From Paraspadella gotoi (lineage: Eukaryota > Chaetognatha), in assembly GCA_051294375.1 (NCBI GenBank), contig CM119263.1, forward strand, positions 13,656,414 through 13,720,413: a stretch of DNA of 64,000 nt. Reading direction: 5' to 3'. Positions 37,467-48,529 of this stretch are shown here, piece by piece. The translations under genes were made by a program, and so were the position numbers. How positions within the stretch are numbered: position 1 is the first letter of the stretch; each line of letters starts with the position of its first letter. The notes under the pieces were generated by a model. It searched no databases. It saw nothing but the letters and a program-made list of their open reading frames with translations, and was not told the origin of the DNA.

Positions 37467-40400
37467 ATGCCCCCTTCCGGATTTCACACAACGGTCTCCT
37501 TCGACTCATCGCCCTTCCGAGTTTGCGCCCCGGCGTCGCTGGCGTCGCCCGGCGTCACCGCCGTCTTCCAGTTGGTCGTCTACTTGGCGTTGACGTGGCG
37601 ACCTCTCGTCGTCGACGCGAGACCCTCCCCCTCCGGTGTGGCATTGCGCGTGCCACCAACGGCGTGGTCTTTCTCGTCAAGATCGCGAAAACTCCGTCGA
37701 GGGCGACGCGTTCGCTCCGATTCGATGGAAGACGCTTCATCCACCGATGTCAGCCTCTGGCTCAAACTGATGGCCGACGCGGCCTCATCTTCCTCGCCAT
37801 CCGCCCCTGGGTTTCCGCCCAAAGAACGTCGGCTGCGGAACACCCATGACCGTCGACGCCCTCGGAACATCTCCCCCTCCATCCATGGGCGTATCCTACG
37901 CCGGCGCCAGCTCTACAGTAGGACAGGATTCCACCTCCAAATCCATCCGGACGGAACCGTTAATGGAACGAGAAAGGACCACAGCACATTCGGTAAGGGA
38001 CTTAGCTTCACATTTTTTTACTTTCCTACATTAATATCATCTCTATCTTTCGAGGAAAGTTTGAGTCAAGGCATGTGAGTGGGGGGTCCATTTCTTTCTG
38101 TTTCTTTCTCTCTTTCTCAAACACTTTGGGTGTCTCTGTCCTGACCTTAGAACGAGGCGGAAAAGGAAAAAAAGCTGGTCCGAAAGTAAATAACTCGTCC
38201 AGATAACACTCCGATCATAAGCTCCTACGAACTAAAAGGGGAGAATGGATAAAGAATCTGTTTTAACAGTAAGGGCTACGCACCGAAGAGGCGAATGTTT
38301 TACGTTATTTGTTTGAGAGGTTGGGGCGGAGACGACGAGAGGAGGAAGATAGTGTGGAGTGGGGAAACGGGGTGCGGGGTTGATCGGGGATCTGACCCGC
38401 GGGATAAAAGAGTGCAGGGAAGCATCAATTAACTCAGTTTCGTTCGGCTTCCCTACTTTCCGTGCTCAAAAGCCAAGGAGCCATTGTTCCAGAAAATTTT
38501 TTTTTTCTCTCTCATTTACTATACTTTCAAGTCAATGACGAAAAATATAGAAGAAAAGCTTTTCATGAAACCGACGCAAACGCCGATTTAAGAAAGCTTT
38601 GAGAAAAATATGTTCATTAGTACTTTAGATCCCAGTTACAACTCCCGAGCAACATTTTTATTTTGAAACTATAGACGATTGTTTTCATTTATGTCACTAA
38701 GATTTCCCCTTGTCTTTTTTCTTTCCTTTTCCCCAATGAACATATCTCGGGGAAATACGTCTCGTTTGGATTAGATCTTTGAGGTTTCCCAGAACAGGCC
38801 TTCAGACATCCTTTCATCGTCGGGCCCAGCGATTTATCACCCTCGAAATACCGAAACAAATAATCAATTGACAAAATTTGGTTTCGTAAGGAAGAGGAAA
38901 AAAACCAATTCGATCCTAAAGCTGAGAGGCTTTTTCCTGACTTTTTTAAAACTCATTTCGCGCCTCCCATCTTAATTTGAGGATGTCTCTAGGGGGTTGG
39001 AGGGGAGGGGAAAGGGGGTCTGATCTAACTTAGATCAATAACAGGGATTTTTTTTTCGATCAATTAAGTTTCAAAATCTTCTCCGACGAAATTGAATCCG
39101 GATTGATCCTGAGCCAATGGCTCGAGGTCAAAATCGCGAGGTGTATGGTGGATCGAAAATCGTTGTTAGCCAGTCACGAAAAAAAAAAATTAGAAGGGGG
39201 AGTTAGAGATGAGAAAGATAAGTATCGAGGAAGCTCTCTCTTACGCTTCCGCCTCTCCGACTTCTGAATCAGTGATGGGGAGATCAATCTTGAGTTGAGG
39301 GGAAAGGTGGTTCTTTTCATCTCGAAAGAAAATAAACACGGTACTACAAAAGATTGGCGAGGCTGTATCCTTTCCCTCGATTTAACTCGAAGCTCTTCGC
39401 TCGTGCATACGCCACCTTAATTTTTGTTTTGTTTTTCTTTCCACAGGCATCTTGGAATTTATGCCCCTTATGGTCGGAGTGCAAACCATTGGTCCTTGCA
39501 TTGCTATCCGAAGCGTGGAATCTCGTCGCTACTTGTGCATGGACAAGCGCGGAAAGCTTTACGGATCGGTAAGTTTCGACGAACGATCATAAACTTTTTT
39601 TACGAAAAACGAAGGAAGAGAAAACTCGTAAATGTTTACGATGATGTTAAAATCTTTCGACGACGCTCTAAAATCGGAGTCAAAACTGATTAAAGACGGC
39701 TTCTTGTTTTCGCCCGCTAGTTTAAATAACGATCCTGGGTTTCATGTACTCCTAGACACAACACAGAAGAAAAAAAATACATAAAAATCAAGTCGAACCG
39801 AGAAGTATCTTTAATGAAAGAGCTGGATTAATGATTAATGATTTTCTTATTTTTTGTTACAGAAAGAGAAGAGCGACGAGTGCGAATTCAAGCAGACCAT
39901 GGAGCATAACTACTACGAAACCTGGTGGTCATGCAAGTACCCGTCGAAAAATGGCAAGAAGCTTAAAAAGAACAAAAAGTACTCAAAGAAAAAGTGGTAC
40001 ATCGCTCTGGATCGTCAAGGTCATCAGCGATCAGGACGCAAGTCTCGTCACACCCAAAAGTTTACCCACTTTCTCGCCCGCCCCGTGGACCACACAAAAG
40101 TCCCGTATCTTTTCAAGAAGCAAAACGTTTTCTTCAGCGGAAGCCCCACCACCCTCCCTCACATCGAAAACCGAATCGCGCTCCCCGAAGGCGACGAGGA
40201 AATGTCCGTCGAGGATTCCTCCGTCTCCTCGTCTTCATTCCCCTCCCGCAAGAACTCCGACGCCGATAGCTCAGTCGACGCTCCCGCCGTTACCGCCACC
40301 TCTCTCAACTCGAAAAACACAGTAGAGCCCAACGCCCGTCGCCCAGTGCCACGGGGTAGGGCTCGAGCGGGCGTGAGACGGCAGAAGTTTAATCGACGGG

Positions 40401-40543
40401 GCAAGCAGCGGCGACCGAAAGCGCGAAAATACGGCCGGCGGCGCCAGCTCCTCCACAAACGATTAGAGAAGCGACTGCTGCAGAAGGAGAGGCAACAAGT
40501 CTCTCAACAACTCAGCAAGGTCTTCGCCTTACAAAATCCCTGA
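37467..40543 (+). CDS. Fibroblast growth factor, FGF9/16/20-like (possible branchless-type ligand)
   Basis: Secreted ligand for receptor tyrosine kinases of the FGFR family. Coding exons: 37467-37992, 39447-39568, 39863-40543; intron phases 1 and 0; about 442 residues. The beta-trefoil core spans residues about 149-304. It starts [16 protein letters not shown] and contains [27 protein letters not shown] and [16 protein letters not shown], which match vertebrate FGF9/16/20 most closely from memory. Both introns interrupt the core where vertebrate FGF genes are interrupted (after the STF/RF-G and YGS positions). I chose the ATG at 37467 because it places a hydrophobic, signal-like run ([15 protein letters not shown]) at residues about 30-45. 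The frame stays open upstream to an ATG at 37203, which would add 88 residues. After the core comes an unusual tail of about 138 residues: first acidic and Ser-rich, then strongly Arg/Lys-rich with many RXXR sites. AATAAA signals lie at 40657, 40763 and 40784. Family is certain; subfamily is likely. Confidence 0.93.
37993..39446 (+). other. FGF intron 1
   Basis: The intron opens with GTAAGG and closes with tttctttccacag. I see no gene, long microsatellite or clear mobile element inside it. It is much longer than the introns of the neighbouring genes. Confidence 0.8.
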
Positions 40544-40656
40544 AGGAACGCTCTTTTTGCGCCCATTTTCTTAAAGTCTCCTTACGTCAACTGACATCGT
40601 GATAACAATCCCGCCAAAGCCATAAAATTGACTTGATAGTGCCACTTGGAGAACAA

Positions 40657-40789
40657 AATAAAAAAGTTTAAATGGAAAAAAAAAAATTTTCCCACTCTTA
40701 AACGCTCTCTGTGAACAATTCAAAGACTAAACGGAAGCGAAAGTAAAATTCTATGCCAGTGAAATAAAAAGATGTTATGTACAAATAAA
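40657..40789 (+). other. FGF polyadenylation signals
   Basis: Three AATAAA hexamers lie at 40657, 40763 and 40784, which is 114-246 bases after the FGF stop codon. They suggest a short 3' UTR with alternative ends. Confidence 0.5.
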
Positions 40790-41462
40790 GTTTGCCTTCG
40801 GGTCTAGACATTGCTATTAGAAACGATATACGAAAATGAATATTGAAATTAAATATTTAATACTCCTTTCTTCCTGTTACTGTGATCCATTGTTGACTAT
40901 TCAATGCAAATGATTCTTAATTGTAGCGTGTAAGCGTATTAAATTGGTATGTCTTTCATTTTTGTCTTAATTTATTAAATGTGTAAATAAACAGTTTCTA
41001 AATCTTATTTTGCTGTTAAAATTAACCAAACGATAAAGCAGTATAATTTTGTAGTACGTCATAGTTACAAATCAATAGCAGCCTTCATCAATAACGCAAA
41101 CACAAATAACATTGATAAACACAAACACATTAGTTTGTTACACCATGATAGATCAAAATAAAATGTCTTCGAAGTTAACCAAAAAACTATCTCATCGGCG
41201 CTCTTGCTTGGCTAGATTTAGCCAAACCAATCTTAAAACAAAAATCCTTAATTCGGCTGTATGCTAAGCAAACAGGGAGCGCTTCTCTACAAAAAGAGGC
41301 CTCCAATCCAAACAACATGACATTCTCGCGTCGGGCGTGTTGGTTGGATTATATTTTCTTCTCAAATCTTTTTCGCTCAATCAAATTCAAAATCGAAATT
41401 TTGTATAACTTATGATTAAATTATATTAAAGAATAAAATTTAGCTAAGTATTTGTGGGTTTA
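40790..41462. other. FGF-CDC27 intergenic spacer, left part
   Basis: AT-rich, no gene seen. Confidence 0.65.
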
Positions 41463-42160
41463 TTTTTACGTTCGCCGATCGGGATTTTGCGGTCAATGAT
41501 TTGTTTTTTTCTAACGTAACGTATTGAAATCTCGTTATCTCGTTACCAAAAAAAAAAAAAAAAAAAACGGGTAAAAGCAACAAAAATTTTAATTAAAAAT
41601 TTTATTTTAAAATCTATCCCTAACCACCTCTAATCCCTCACCAGCCCACTAACCTTTTAAAAAATAACATAAAACAATAAAAAATATGAAAATATATTTT
41701 TTCAAATAACAAAAAAATAAAAATAATTAAAAAATTTGACTTCTTTTTACCTTCGCCGACCGGGATTTTGTGGTCGCTAATTTTTTTTCCGCTTCTTTTG
41801 AGCGACGTATTAAGAAATCTCACTAAGCAATAAGGTTGGTTGCGGACGTCAAATAGTAAAGTAACCCAAAAAAGGGATATTACTCCGCAAAAAGAATATA
41901 TATTATTATTACGCAATCAAACTCGACGCTAGAGGGAAATAAAATTCAATGGATTAACGAATCACCGATCGGTAGTAGCTAAGGTTAAGTGCGGCTGTTG
42001 AATTACCCTATTGTTTACTAATTTTTCAAAAAACCTTAAAAACCCTGGTCGGTGAAAAACATACCAACAAACAAATATTGTTATTATCTAAACCTAAACC
42101 ACCCCTAAAACCAACCTTAACCCTAACCGCTCCCTAACCCAGGTCGGCGAAAGTAAAATT
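41463..42160. mobile_element. Inverted-repeat element with internal repeated modules
   Basis: The ends match as inverted repeats: TTTTTACGTTCGCCGATCGG at 41463 and TTTTACTTTCGCCGACCTGG read inward from about 42158. An internal direct copy of the left end lies at about 41743-41800. The module TAAGGTTGGTTGCGG (41830) recurs as TAAGGTTAAGTGCGG (about 41985). There is no coding frame. It sits between the convergent FGF and CDC27 genes. Confidence 0.55.
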
Positions 42161-42721
42161 AACCTTTTTTAACAATTGCAGCCGCAAAATTAAAGACCGG
42201 CGGCAAATCGGACAATTTAAATTTTAACTTAAAAACAATTACGTAGAAAAAGTTAAGAGAGCTTCCAGCTATGCACTAGCCTATGACTATGATCTAGTAT
42301 AATTCCATCCATTTTTTCTTTAACTTACAGTAGAATAAACTATGAAGAAAGAATAAACTTAAATATAGAGACAAAGAATTTATTATTATTTTAACCAATG
42401 ATCAGCATAAATGATCTGGTAATTTCACAATAAATTTCAAGAATTTGTGACGAATAATTCACCGCAAATAAATAAAAAATGTATTTACATAACAAAAGAC
42501 AGATAAATCTATGTCTATTCGTAGTAAGCCCTAAACGATATGAAAAGTCTCTATTTTCTTGATTTTATTACATTTATTCAGGCAAATCTATGTATAACAA
42601 TCAATATTATCGAAATAATTTAAAAATTACCTAAATACACCAGAAAATATTAATCAGTCCAGCAGTCATCCTCCCCCGCTTGAGTGCGCATGAACGAGAG
42701 AAAATTAACGCAAGGCCGATC
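42161..42721. other. CDC27 3' UTR and flank
   Basis: AT-rich; TTTATT at 42573 (AATAAA on the gene strand) lies about 145 bases after the CDC27 stop. Confidence 0.5.
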
Positions 42722-45700
42722 TTACAAACTCTCGTCACTCTCGCTTGTCTGCAACTGCATTTCCTCCTCCACACCGTCTAAAGCGGAGGCGACGCTTGGC
42801 GAAAACATCACGTCCAAAGGAGCAACGACAGGACTAACGTCGTCGTCATTGATCCCACCGATAGCGGGTGCCTGACCAACGGTGTCGTCGAGACCTGGTC
42901 GGGGATGGAACAGATCGACCGAAGAGATCACGTCCTCTTCCTCTTCCTCGTTGAGCAGAAAGCGCTCGACGGCTTCGTCATCATCTTCGGCTCCTACGGC
43001 ATCGATTGCCTCGTCGCGAAGCGAGTAACGGAAAACGCCCGAGCGGAGTTCGGGAGATTGCAGGTTGCGCATCGGGGTCACATCTTCGCCAACCGCTTCC
43101 GATTGGGAAAGGCTCATTCGACCAGGTAGTACGGAATCGTCCGTCAATGAACCGCCGGGACTGCTTTGGTTTGCTGGGTCGTCTTCATCCGTTATGTATC
43201 GTTTATCGATTGCTTCCTAAAATGGTTCGAATTTTAAATGGTGATCTACCAAAACGTGGACAAAAAAATGTACCAACCTTGATTTGGTTGTTGGCTCCTT
43301 TAGGATCCAGGTCCATTGCCCAAGAAAAATTCATCAGGGCTAGGTGAGTGTTACCAAGCTTCTTATTTACTTTTCCCATGAGAAAGTAAACGAGGCTCTC
43401 GCGGGGGACGAGCTGCCTCAACTCTTCTAGCTCCTTCAAGGCCTCTTGGTGCCGATCGGTGGAAAAGAGGATTGATGCCTTGTGAAATTTGCAGAGCGGG
43501 TTTTGAGGGTCATGGTGAATGGCTTTTTCTAGCGTGGCCAGGGCTAAAGAGGAATGCTGCGAAGAAAATGAAAAAATAACGTCTAACTGCGAAACAAATT
43601 AACAATTGCAATTTGAACGGCTTAAACTTACTTGAAGAGCATGCTGAACGACGCCGACATGGCACATGAGAACAGAACTTCCCGGATTAATTGAAAGAGC
43701 CTTCCTAAAATGCACTTCGGCCAGCGAATATTTTTCCTGTTTGTAGTAGATCATTCCGATACCGTACCATCCATTATAGTGCCTAAATAAAAGCAATGTT
43801 TTAGTACTGATAAAATTTTATAACTTAGCCAAAAAAGTCACCTCGCGTCTAATCTGACAGCATTTCTAAAACAGGCGATCGCCTTGTCCAACTCTTCAGT
43901 TAAGACGTATTCATGACCCAGTAAAGTGTACGCATACGTGAAAGCAGGGTCAACTTGAATTGCTCTTTGAAAAAAACGTATAGCGACGTCGTGTTCCTAG
44001 GATAAATGAAAAGTTTTATAATGAATTTATAATAGGATTTTATAATATGATTATGTTTAAAGGACCAAAGGTCACCTTTTGCAGGGAAAAACAATTTCCC
44101 GCGACGCACCACGACTGGGGACTTTTCTTATCCATGGAAACTAGCTCTTGAGCCAAAGTTGAAAGAGCTATCTCTTTTTGAAGGTGCCACAACGATGAGC
44201 TGTAAATCTCCATGCCCTGAAAATAAACATCGAGCAATCTTAGATATAGTTTATAGTTTTCAAATTTTTAAAAAATTTTAAACCTCAAGGTTATGCGGTG
44301 ATAGTCTGTGAGCTTCGGCGAATGCTCGGATGCTTTTGGTGTAATCCTCTAGTTCGAAGTGAGCTCTTCCGGCAAGAGAAAGAACCCAGTAAGTATCATA
44401 GTGGTGGCTAGGGAGCTGCTGAAGCAGCTGCAACGCTTTGGAACACTCGTACGTTGTCAAAGCAGAGTAGGCATTTCCTACAATGAATTTCAATATTATA
44501 AAATGTGCTGCATCAAGAAAATGGCGTTAAATAATTACCTAAGTCCTGTAAAAGATGCAGGAGCGCTTCAGCCATCGCAGTTTGCTTAGCTTGCAAGGTT
44601 TGCAAGTGCAACGTTTGCCCGCTTTGAAAATTTCCTCCCACAGCCGTGGTAATAGTTGTAGTTGTCAAATCTTGCGATTCCGGTTTAGCAAAATTTTCTC
44701 CTATAAAAAGGATTAAAATGTTTCGAAAATAGCCTAAGAAACTTGAAAAACATTCGTCAAAATTACCCGAAGAGCTGACGGTCGAGTTGGGCCGGGACAC
44801 TTTATTTCCGCTAATCTTTCCTTTCTTCCCGTTTTTCGGGGATGAAATCCGGTTGCTTGAGTTCTTCGTGTTTTCTTTGACTGAGTTGGAAGAAGCAAAT
44901 AGACGACTGCTTCGTCGCACATAGCTTTGTTGCTGTGGGTTCGACTGTAGAAGCAGTAATAATTATAATGTAATAGGTGGAGTATAGGACAATTTATTCT
45001 GCCACTTTCCCAGGACTATCAAATAATTCCGATCGCCGAGTTACACAAGATAGGTATTCAATGCTAAGACCTTAGGTTCAGAATATTACACATGACATAT
45101 TATGGGTAAATGAACTTATGTGAAAATTGATATATTGCATAATTCAGGTGCGTAAAAGCCAAATAACGTTTGTTCCCTTCCTGTGGGTTAAAAAATCAAT
45201 CAATTTTGCGTTTTTCATGAATAAATGCGGCTAATCGATTTTTAGCAAACTTGTATTTCATAAGGTTGGATACATGTTTAAGAAAGTAATAAATAATAAA
45301 AAAATTAATTGCGATAAAAAATTACCTGAAAATTACTATTGACACTATTGCTGCTGAAAACCGGAGGCTTGGAGCGAGTGTTAGCAGCGACACCCTTTCT
45401 TGACATCATTTTTTTGGAAGGAGCACGAGGATCTTGCAGACCAATGGGGTCAATTCCTAAATTAACAAATTAATAATTTCAAGATTCAAGAAATAAAAAA
45501 AGATTAAAAATGTGGCTATCCCACACTATCACGTAGGCTTTCAATTTGGATCAATCCCTAACCTTGCACTGGTGATGGGGTAATAAACATAAGCTCCGGT
45601 CCATGCTCCTCTGGGCCAACAAAATTAGGCTGAGGGGGTGTCTCAGCGATAGGTTCGATCCCGAAGGATGGAGTCATTGGTAGGTTGACGCTTGTCGACG

Positions 45701-46807
45701 TGCTCAAAAGGTTTCGTCCTAATGGAAAATGATTAAATTAGATAATCAAGGCAGTAAAAAAGTTAAAAATTGTTTTAATCAAAAAATTATCTATTCTAAT
45801 AACTGTCAAATCCCTAGTGTAGACTGCGAGACTGTTAGTATGCAAATGTATAAATTCAAATGAGAAATAATAAAACGGCAAAAAATATCACTACCACATA
45901 GCATATTACAAAAAAATTGCTACTAATTCTAACGCACTAAATCACATCGACTGGCTTAATCATAACCCAAACCTGTTTTGGAGCCGGCCCGACCCTTAAT
46001 TGGGATTGTTGGAGGTTTGGCAGTACATGGAGAGGCGGCCATTTCTCGAAATCCTTGGTTACAAGGCGTTGTCGTCACAGTAGCGGGCGATGGTGTCAAA
46101 TTCGTTATAAGGTTCATAACAGGCGACTGGACGGCCGAAGTCATCGTTACCGGAGTAGGAGGCAGCATCGGTCGAGGGGCTGTTTTTTCATGTGCCGGAT
46201 TAGCAAGGCCGATGCTCGATATCTGGCTTCCATGATTCTGATTGACGGCATTGAAGACGTGCAGGTTAATTTGTCGTGTCAATTCCGGGGTCAGAGAAAA
46301 AACTTTTGAGGCGTCTAATTTTTCTCCCAAATCACACAGCTTTTCGTAGGACGACCACTGGAATGGATCGAGTTTAAGGCTTTTCTGGAAGTAGTCTGTT
46401 GCCTTGGAGGATCGTTCCGTTCTCGAACAGACGAGGCCAAGCAGGTGGAACACGTTAGAAGCGCACTCGGGAAACTCACCGACTAAGAGATTCTCCGAGT
46501 TGGCGCCACCTAACTGCAGCGACGCAGTGTGAAGCAAAGCATTTTCACACTCGGCGAACTTTTCCAACTCATAACACGTTCGCGCGAAAAGAAAGCGACA
46601 TTTGGTTGTTTTTAGGCCGCGAGACTTGAGAAGGTGATACGCTTGAAGGTATTGCCCGGCGCGAAACTGGCAGTTTGCCAAAAGCCAAACGGCTTCTTCT
46701 GATTTCTTCTCCGCCAAATTACGGTAAGCGAGGAAGATGGCATCATGATAGTTAAAATATTCAAGGGCATGCCATATGGCTTGTTCCAACGGTTCTTTCA
46801 AAATCAT
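42722..46807 (-). CDS. CDC27: CDC27 / APC3, TPR subunit of the anaphase-promoting complex
   Basis: Core scaffold subunit of the APC/C ubiquitin ligase; in known orthologues it homodimerises and docks the IR tails of CDC20/CDH1 and APC10. Eleven coding exons, in order: 46807-45973, 45718-45563, 45456-45326, 44944-44767, 44700-44539, 44477-44284, 44216-44076, 43996-43842, 43782-43632, 43556-43278, 43216-42722. The joined frame has no stop and gives 958 residues (human about 824). Residues 1-180 are the N-terminal TPR region (EPLEQAIWHALEYFNYHDAI). Residues about 190-487 are a Ser/Pro/Asn-rich linker with TPSFGI and RRSSRLFASS. Residues about 488-794 are the C-terminal TPR superhelix, with LPSHHYDTYWVL, WCVAGNCFSLQ, YAYTLLGHEYVLTEELDKA, YGIGMIYYKQEKYSLAEVHF and ALMNFSWAMDLDPKGANNQ. 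The tail after EAIDKRY is longer and more acidic than in vertebrates. The start is the ATG matching the family N-terminus; an acceptor about 50 bases upstream suggests a 5' leader intron. A TTTATT (AATAAA on the gene strand) lies at 42573. Confidence 0.96.
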
Positions 46808-47184
46808 GATCAAATGTTTCGAAGTTATGACTAGACAGCAGCAAGATTCAACCTATCTGAAAATTTAAAACTGCAGACTTAACATGCTAAAGAAAACAGT
46901 CAAAATATAGAAATATTGCTTTGTGGGAAAGAGTATTGGGTAAAAACTGTAAATTCATTAAATCACTCATTTTTAATTGTTGAAATTTTTAAGTTTTTAA
47001 AAAAATATTTCAACTAACAAATTTAGACTTGCTCTCTCGAGTAAATTTTAAATATTCGAAAAGAGCATTCAACGTTTAGTCGCATTTTATTTAAAATTAT
47101 CTTAAATTTATCTAAATCAGAGGAATAAACATTTTCGAGAGCTCTAACAATATTTTAAGTAGTTTGCTTCTCCATCATCCATGA
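46808..47184. promoter_or_regulatory. Putative bidirectional promoter between CDC27 and the small + strand gene
   Basis: An AT-rich gap of under 400 bp separates the divergent 5' ends of CDC27 (-) and the three-exon gene (+). A 3' splice signal for a CDC27 leader exon lies near 46858. No TATA box or other clear core promoter element stands out. The call is inferred from geometry. Confidence 0.35.
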
Positions 47185-47711
47185 CCATGGTCTTACGTTT
47201 TGGTGCGCTTTGAGGCCAATGGTACAATTTCAATTGCCAATCAACGTTTTTTACTATTCAGATTTTACAGTAAACCACGGAAAAAGATTTTTATTCCTCG
47301 GAAAGATCTTTTTTCTGAATGGAAAAAGGAGACAGATTACAGAAGCTTTTTGGAAAGAGAAAAGTAAAAAAAGCAATTTAAATATCTTCGAAAATCAAAG
47401 CTAATGCGATTGTTACGATTTTAGTCAAAATGGTTACCGCGAGTTATATACACTCTTAGAACCCGCCGGTCCGTTACTCCAGTTAACAACAGAGGCATTA
47501 AATGTAAGAAAATTATTACAAGGAAGATGCTGATAAATAAAGTTTACTTAGTTTTATTTGACAGAAATCTATAAAGGATGCCCGAAATTATAATGATAAT
47601 AATAATGAAAGCCCGGATGTGCTGTACGAGAGTCTGTTTAGTGTTGAGGACGAACCGCAGAGTTTTGAACGCAATCAACGGAGAATGAGAATTAATATGT
47701 CTGCTGCCTAG
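47185..47711 (+). CDS. Unrecognised small protein gene, three exons, 5' start unresolved
   Basis: I do not recognise the family. Three consecutive stop-free segments join with consistent phases and normal splice signals: about 47185-47363 (donor AA/GTAAAA), 47425-47503 (acceptor gattttag, donor AAT/GTAAGA) and 47565-47711 (acceptor tttgacag, stop TAG). Both introns are 61 bp, the size seen in neighbouring genes. The product is basic at first (FYSKPRKKIFIPRKDLFSEW, then DYRSFLERE), has a short Leu-rich stretch (ELYTLLEPAGPLLQL), then an acidic and Asn-rich end (DVLYESLFSVEDEPQSFERN) and the C-terminus RRMRINMSAA. No in-frame ATG exists before the stop at 47182, so an upstream exon or a one-base assembly error near the ATGs at 47181/47187 is needed. 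It lies head-to-head with CDC27, under 400 bp away, so the two may share a promoter. Exon 2 overlaps one copy of a 19-bp inverted repeat (see 47454-48428), so a transposon-derived origin is possible. Confidence 0.45.
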
Positions 47712-48428
47712 TCACTGGCTGTCGACCCTCGGCTCGCTCCTTGCCCAATTGCAAACAACTCCACGAAAATCTCGAAAGATGGCGATTCATACACACAGCT
47801 TTCCTCTCAACAAGTAAACAAACGAGCCTTATCTCTTTGGACAAGGAAAAAAAAATGCTTTTGTCAAAAATTTTGACAGTATAATTTTAATTCTGATTCA
47901 TTCTTGGCACTCTCGACGGCATTCCTGGCGATTAATACGCTCCAGAGAATTATAGGAAAACGAAGAGCAAGCTTTTTCGTTGAATCTCGCGAACATATGT
48001 TATATCGTGATATCTGAGTTTTGACTTCGTCACAAGGTTTATCGTTTTGGATCATTTCATCATTCGTGCTTACGTCGTTCGTACTATTCAGTCTTTTCGT
48101 TGAGTTTCAATATTTTTAGTATATTCAATCGTTTCTGAATTTATACTGATTTTTCTTTCTTTGAGTGTGTAAATATTGATTTTGATGATTACTGTTTATT
48201 GTACTGTTTGAATATCTATATGCTTTGATTATTTTATTAATTTAAGGTACCCTTTTTAAACTTTTCATAAACTCAAAGAGAAATAAAGATTATTTTATCG
48301 TTGATCTGCTCAAGCCACCAAATCATGCTTTTGAAGCATTCTGGACTATACCGAAGCATCTCGCCGTGTGGTGGAGTTTCCTCCAATATTCTCCAGGGCG
48401 TTTTAGGACGACGGACCGGCGGGTCCTA
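47454..48428. mobile_element. Candidate inverted-repeat element overlapping the small gene
   Basis: TTAGAACCCGCCGGTCCGT near 47455 and TTAGGACCCGCCGGTCCGT (reverse strand, ending near 48428) differ at one position in 19. A TTAA follows close outside the right copy, which could be a piggyBac-type target site, but no TTAA is found at the matching place on the left. About 960 bp lie between the copies; they include exons 2-3 of the small gene and then noncoding sequence. Confidence 0.45.
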
Positions 48429-48529
48429 ACACATTAAATTGTTTTTTTTTTCCCTTTCTAAAAAATAAAAGGTTTTAATTTTAATATTGACCAATTGCCA
48501 TAACATTCAAATTCATCATTATTTTTTGA

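Noticed and set aside
42080-42145. CCCTAACC-type runs suggesting interstitial telomeric repeat
   Set aside because: Only two or three irregular copies; arthropod telomeres are usually TTAGG, and the stretch belongs to an inverted-repeat element.
47454-48428. LTR retrotransposon
   Set aside because: The terminal repeats are inverted rather than direct and there is no primer-binding site or polyprotein frame.
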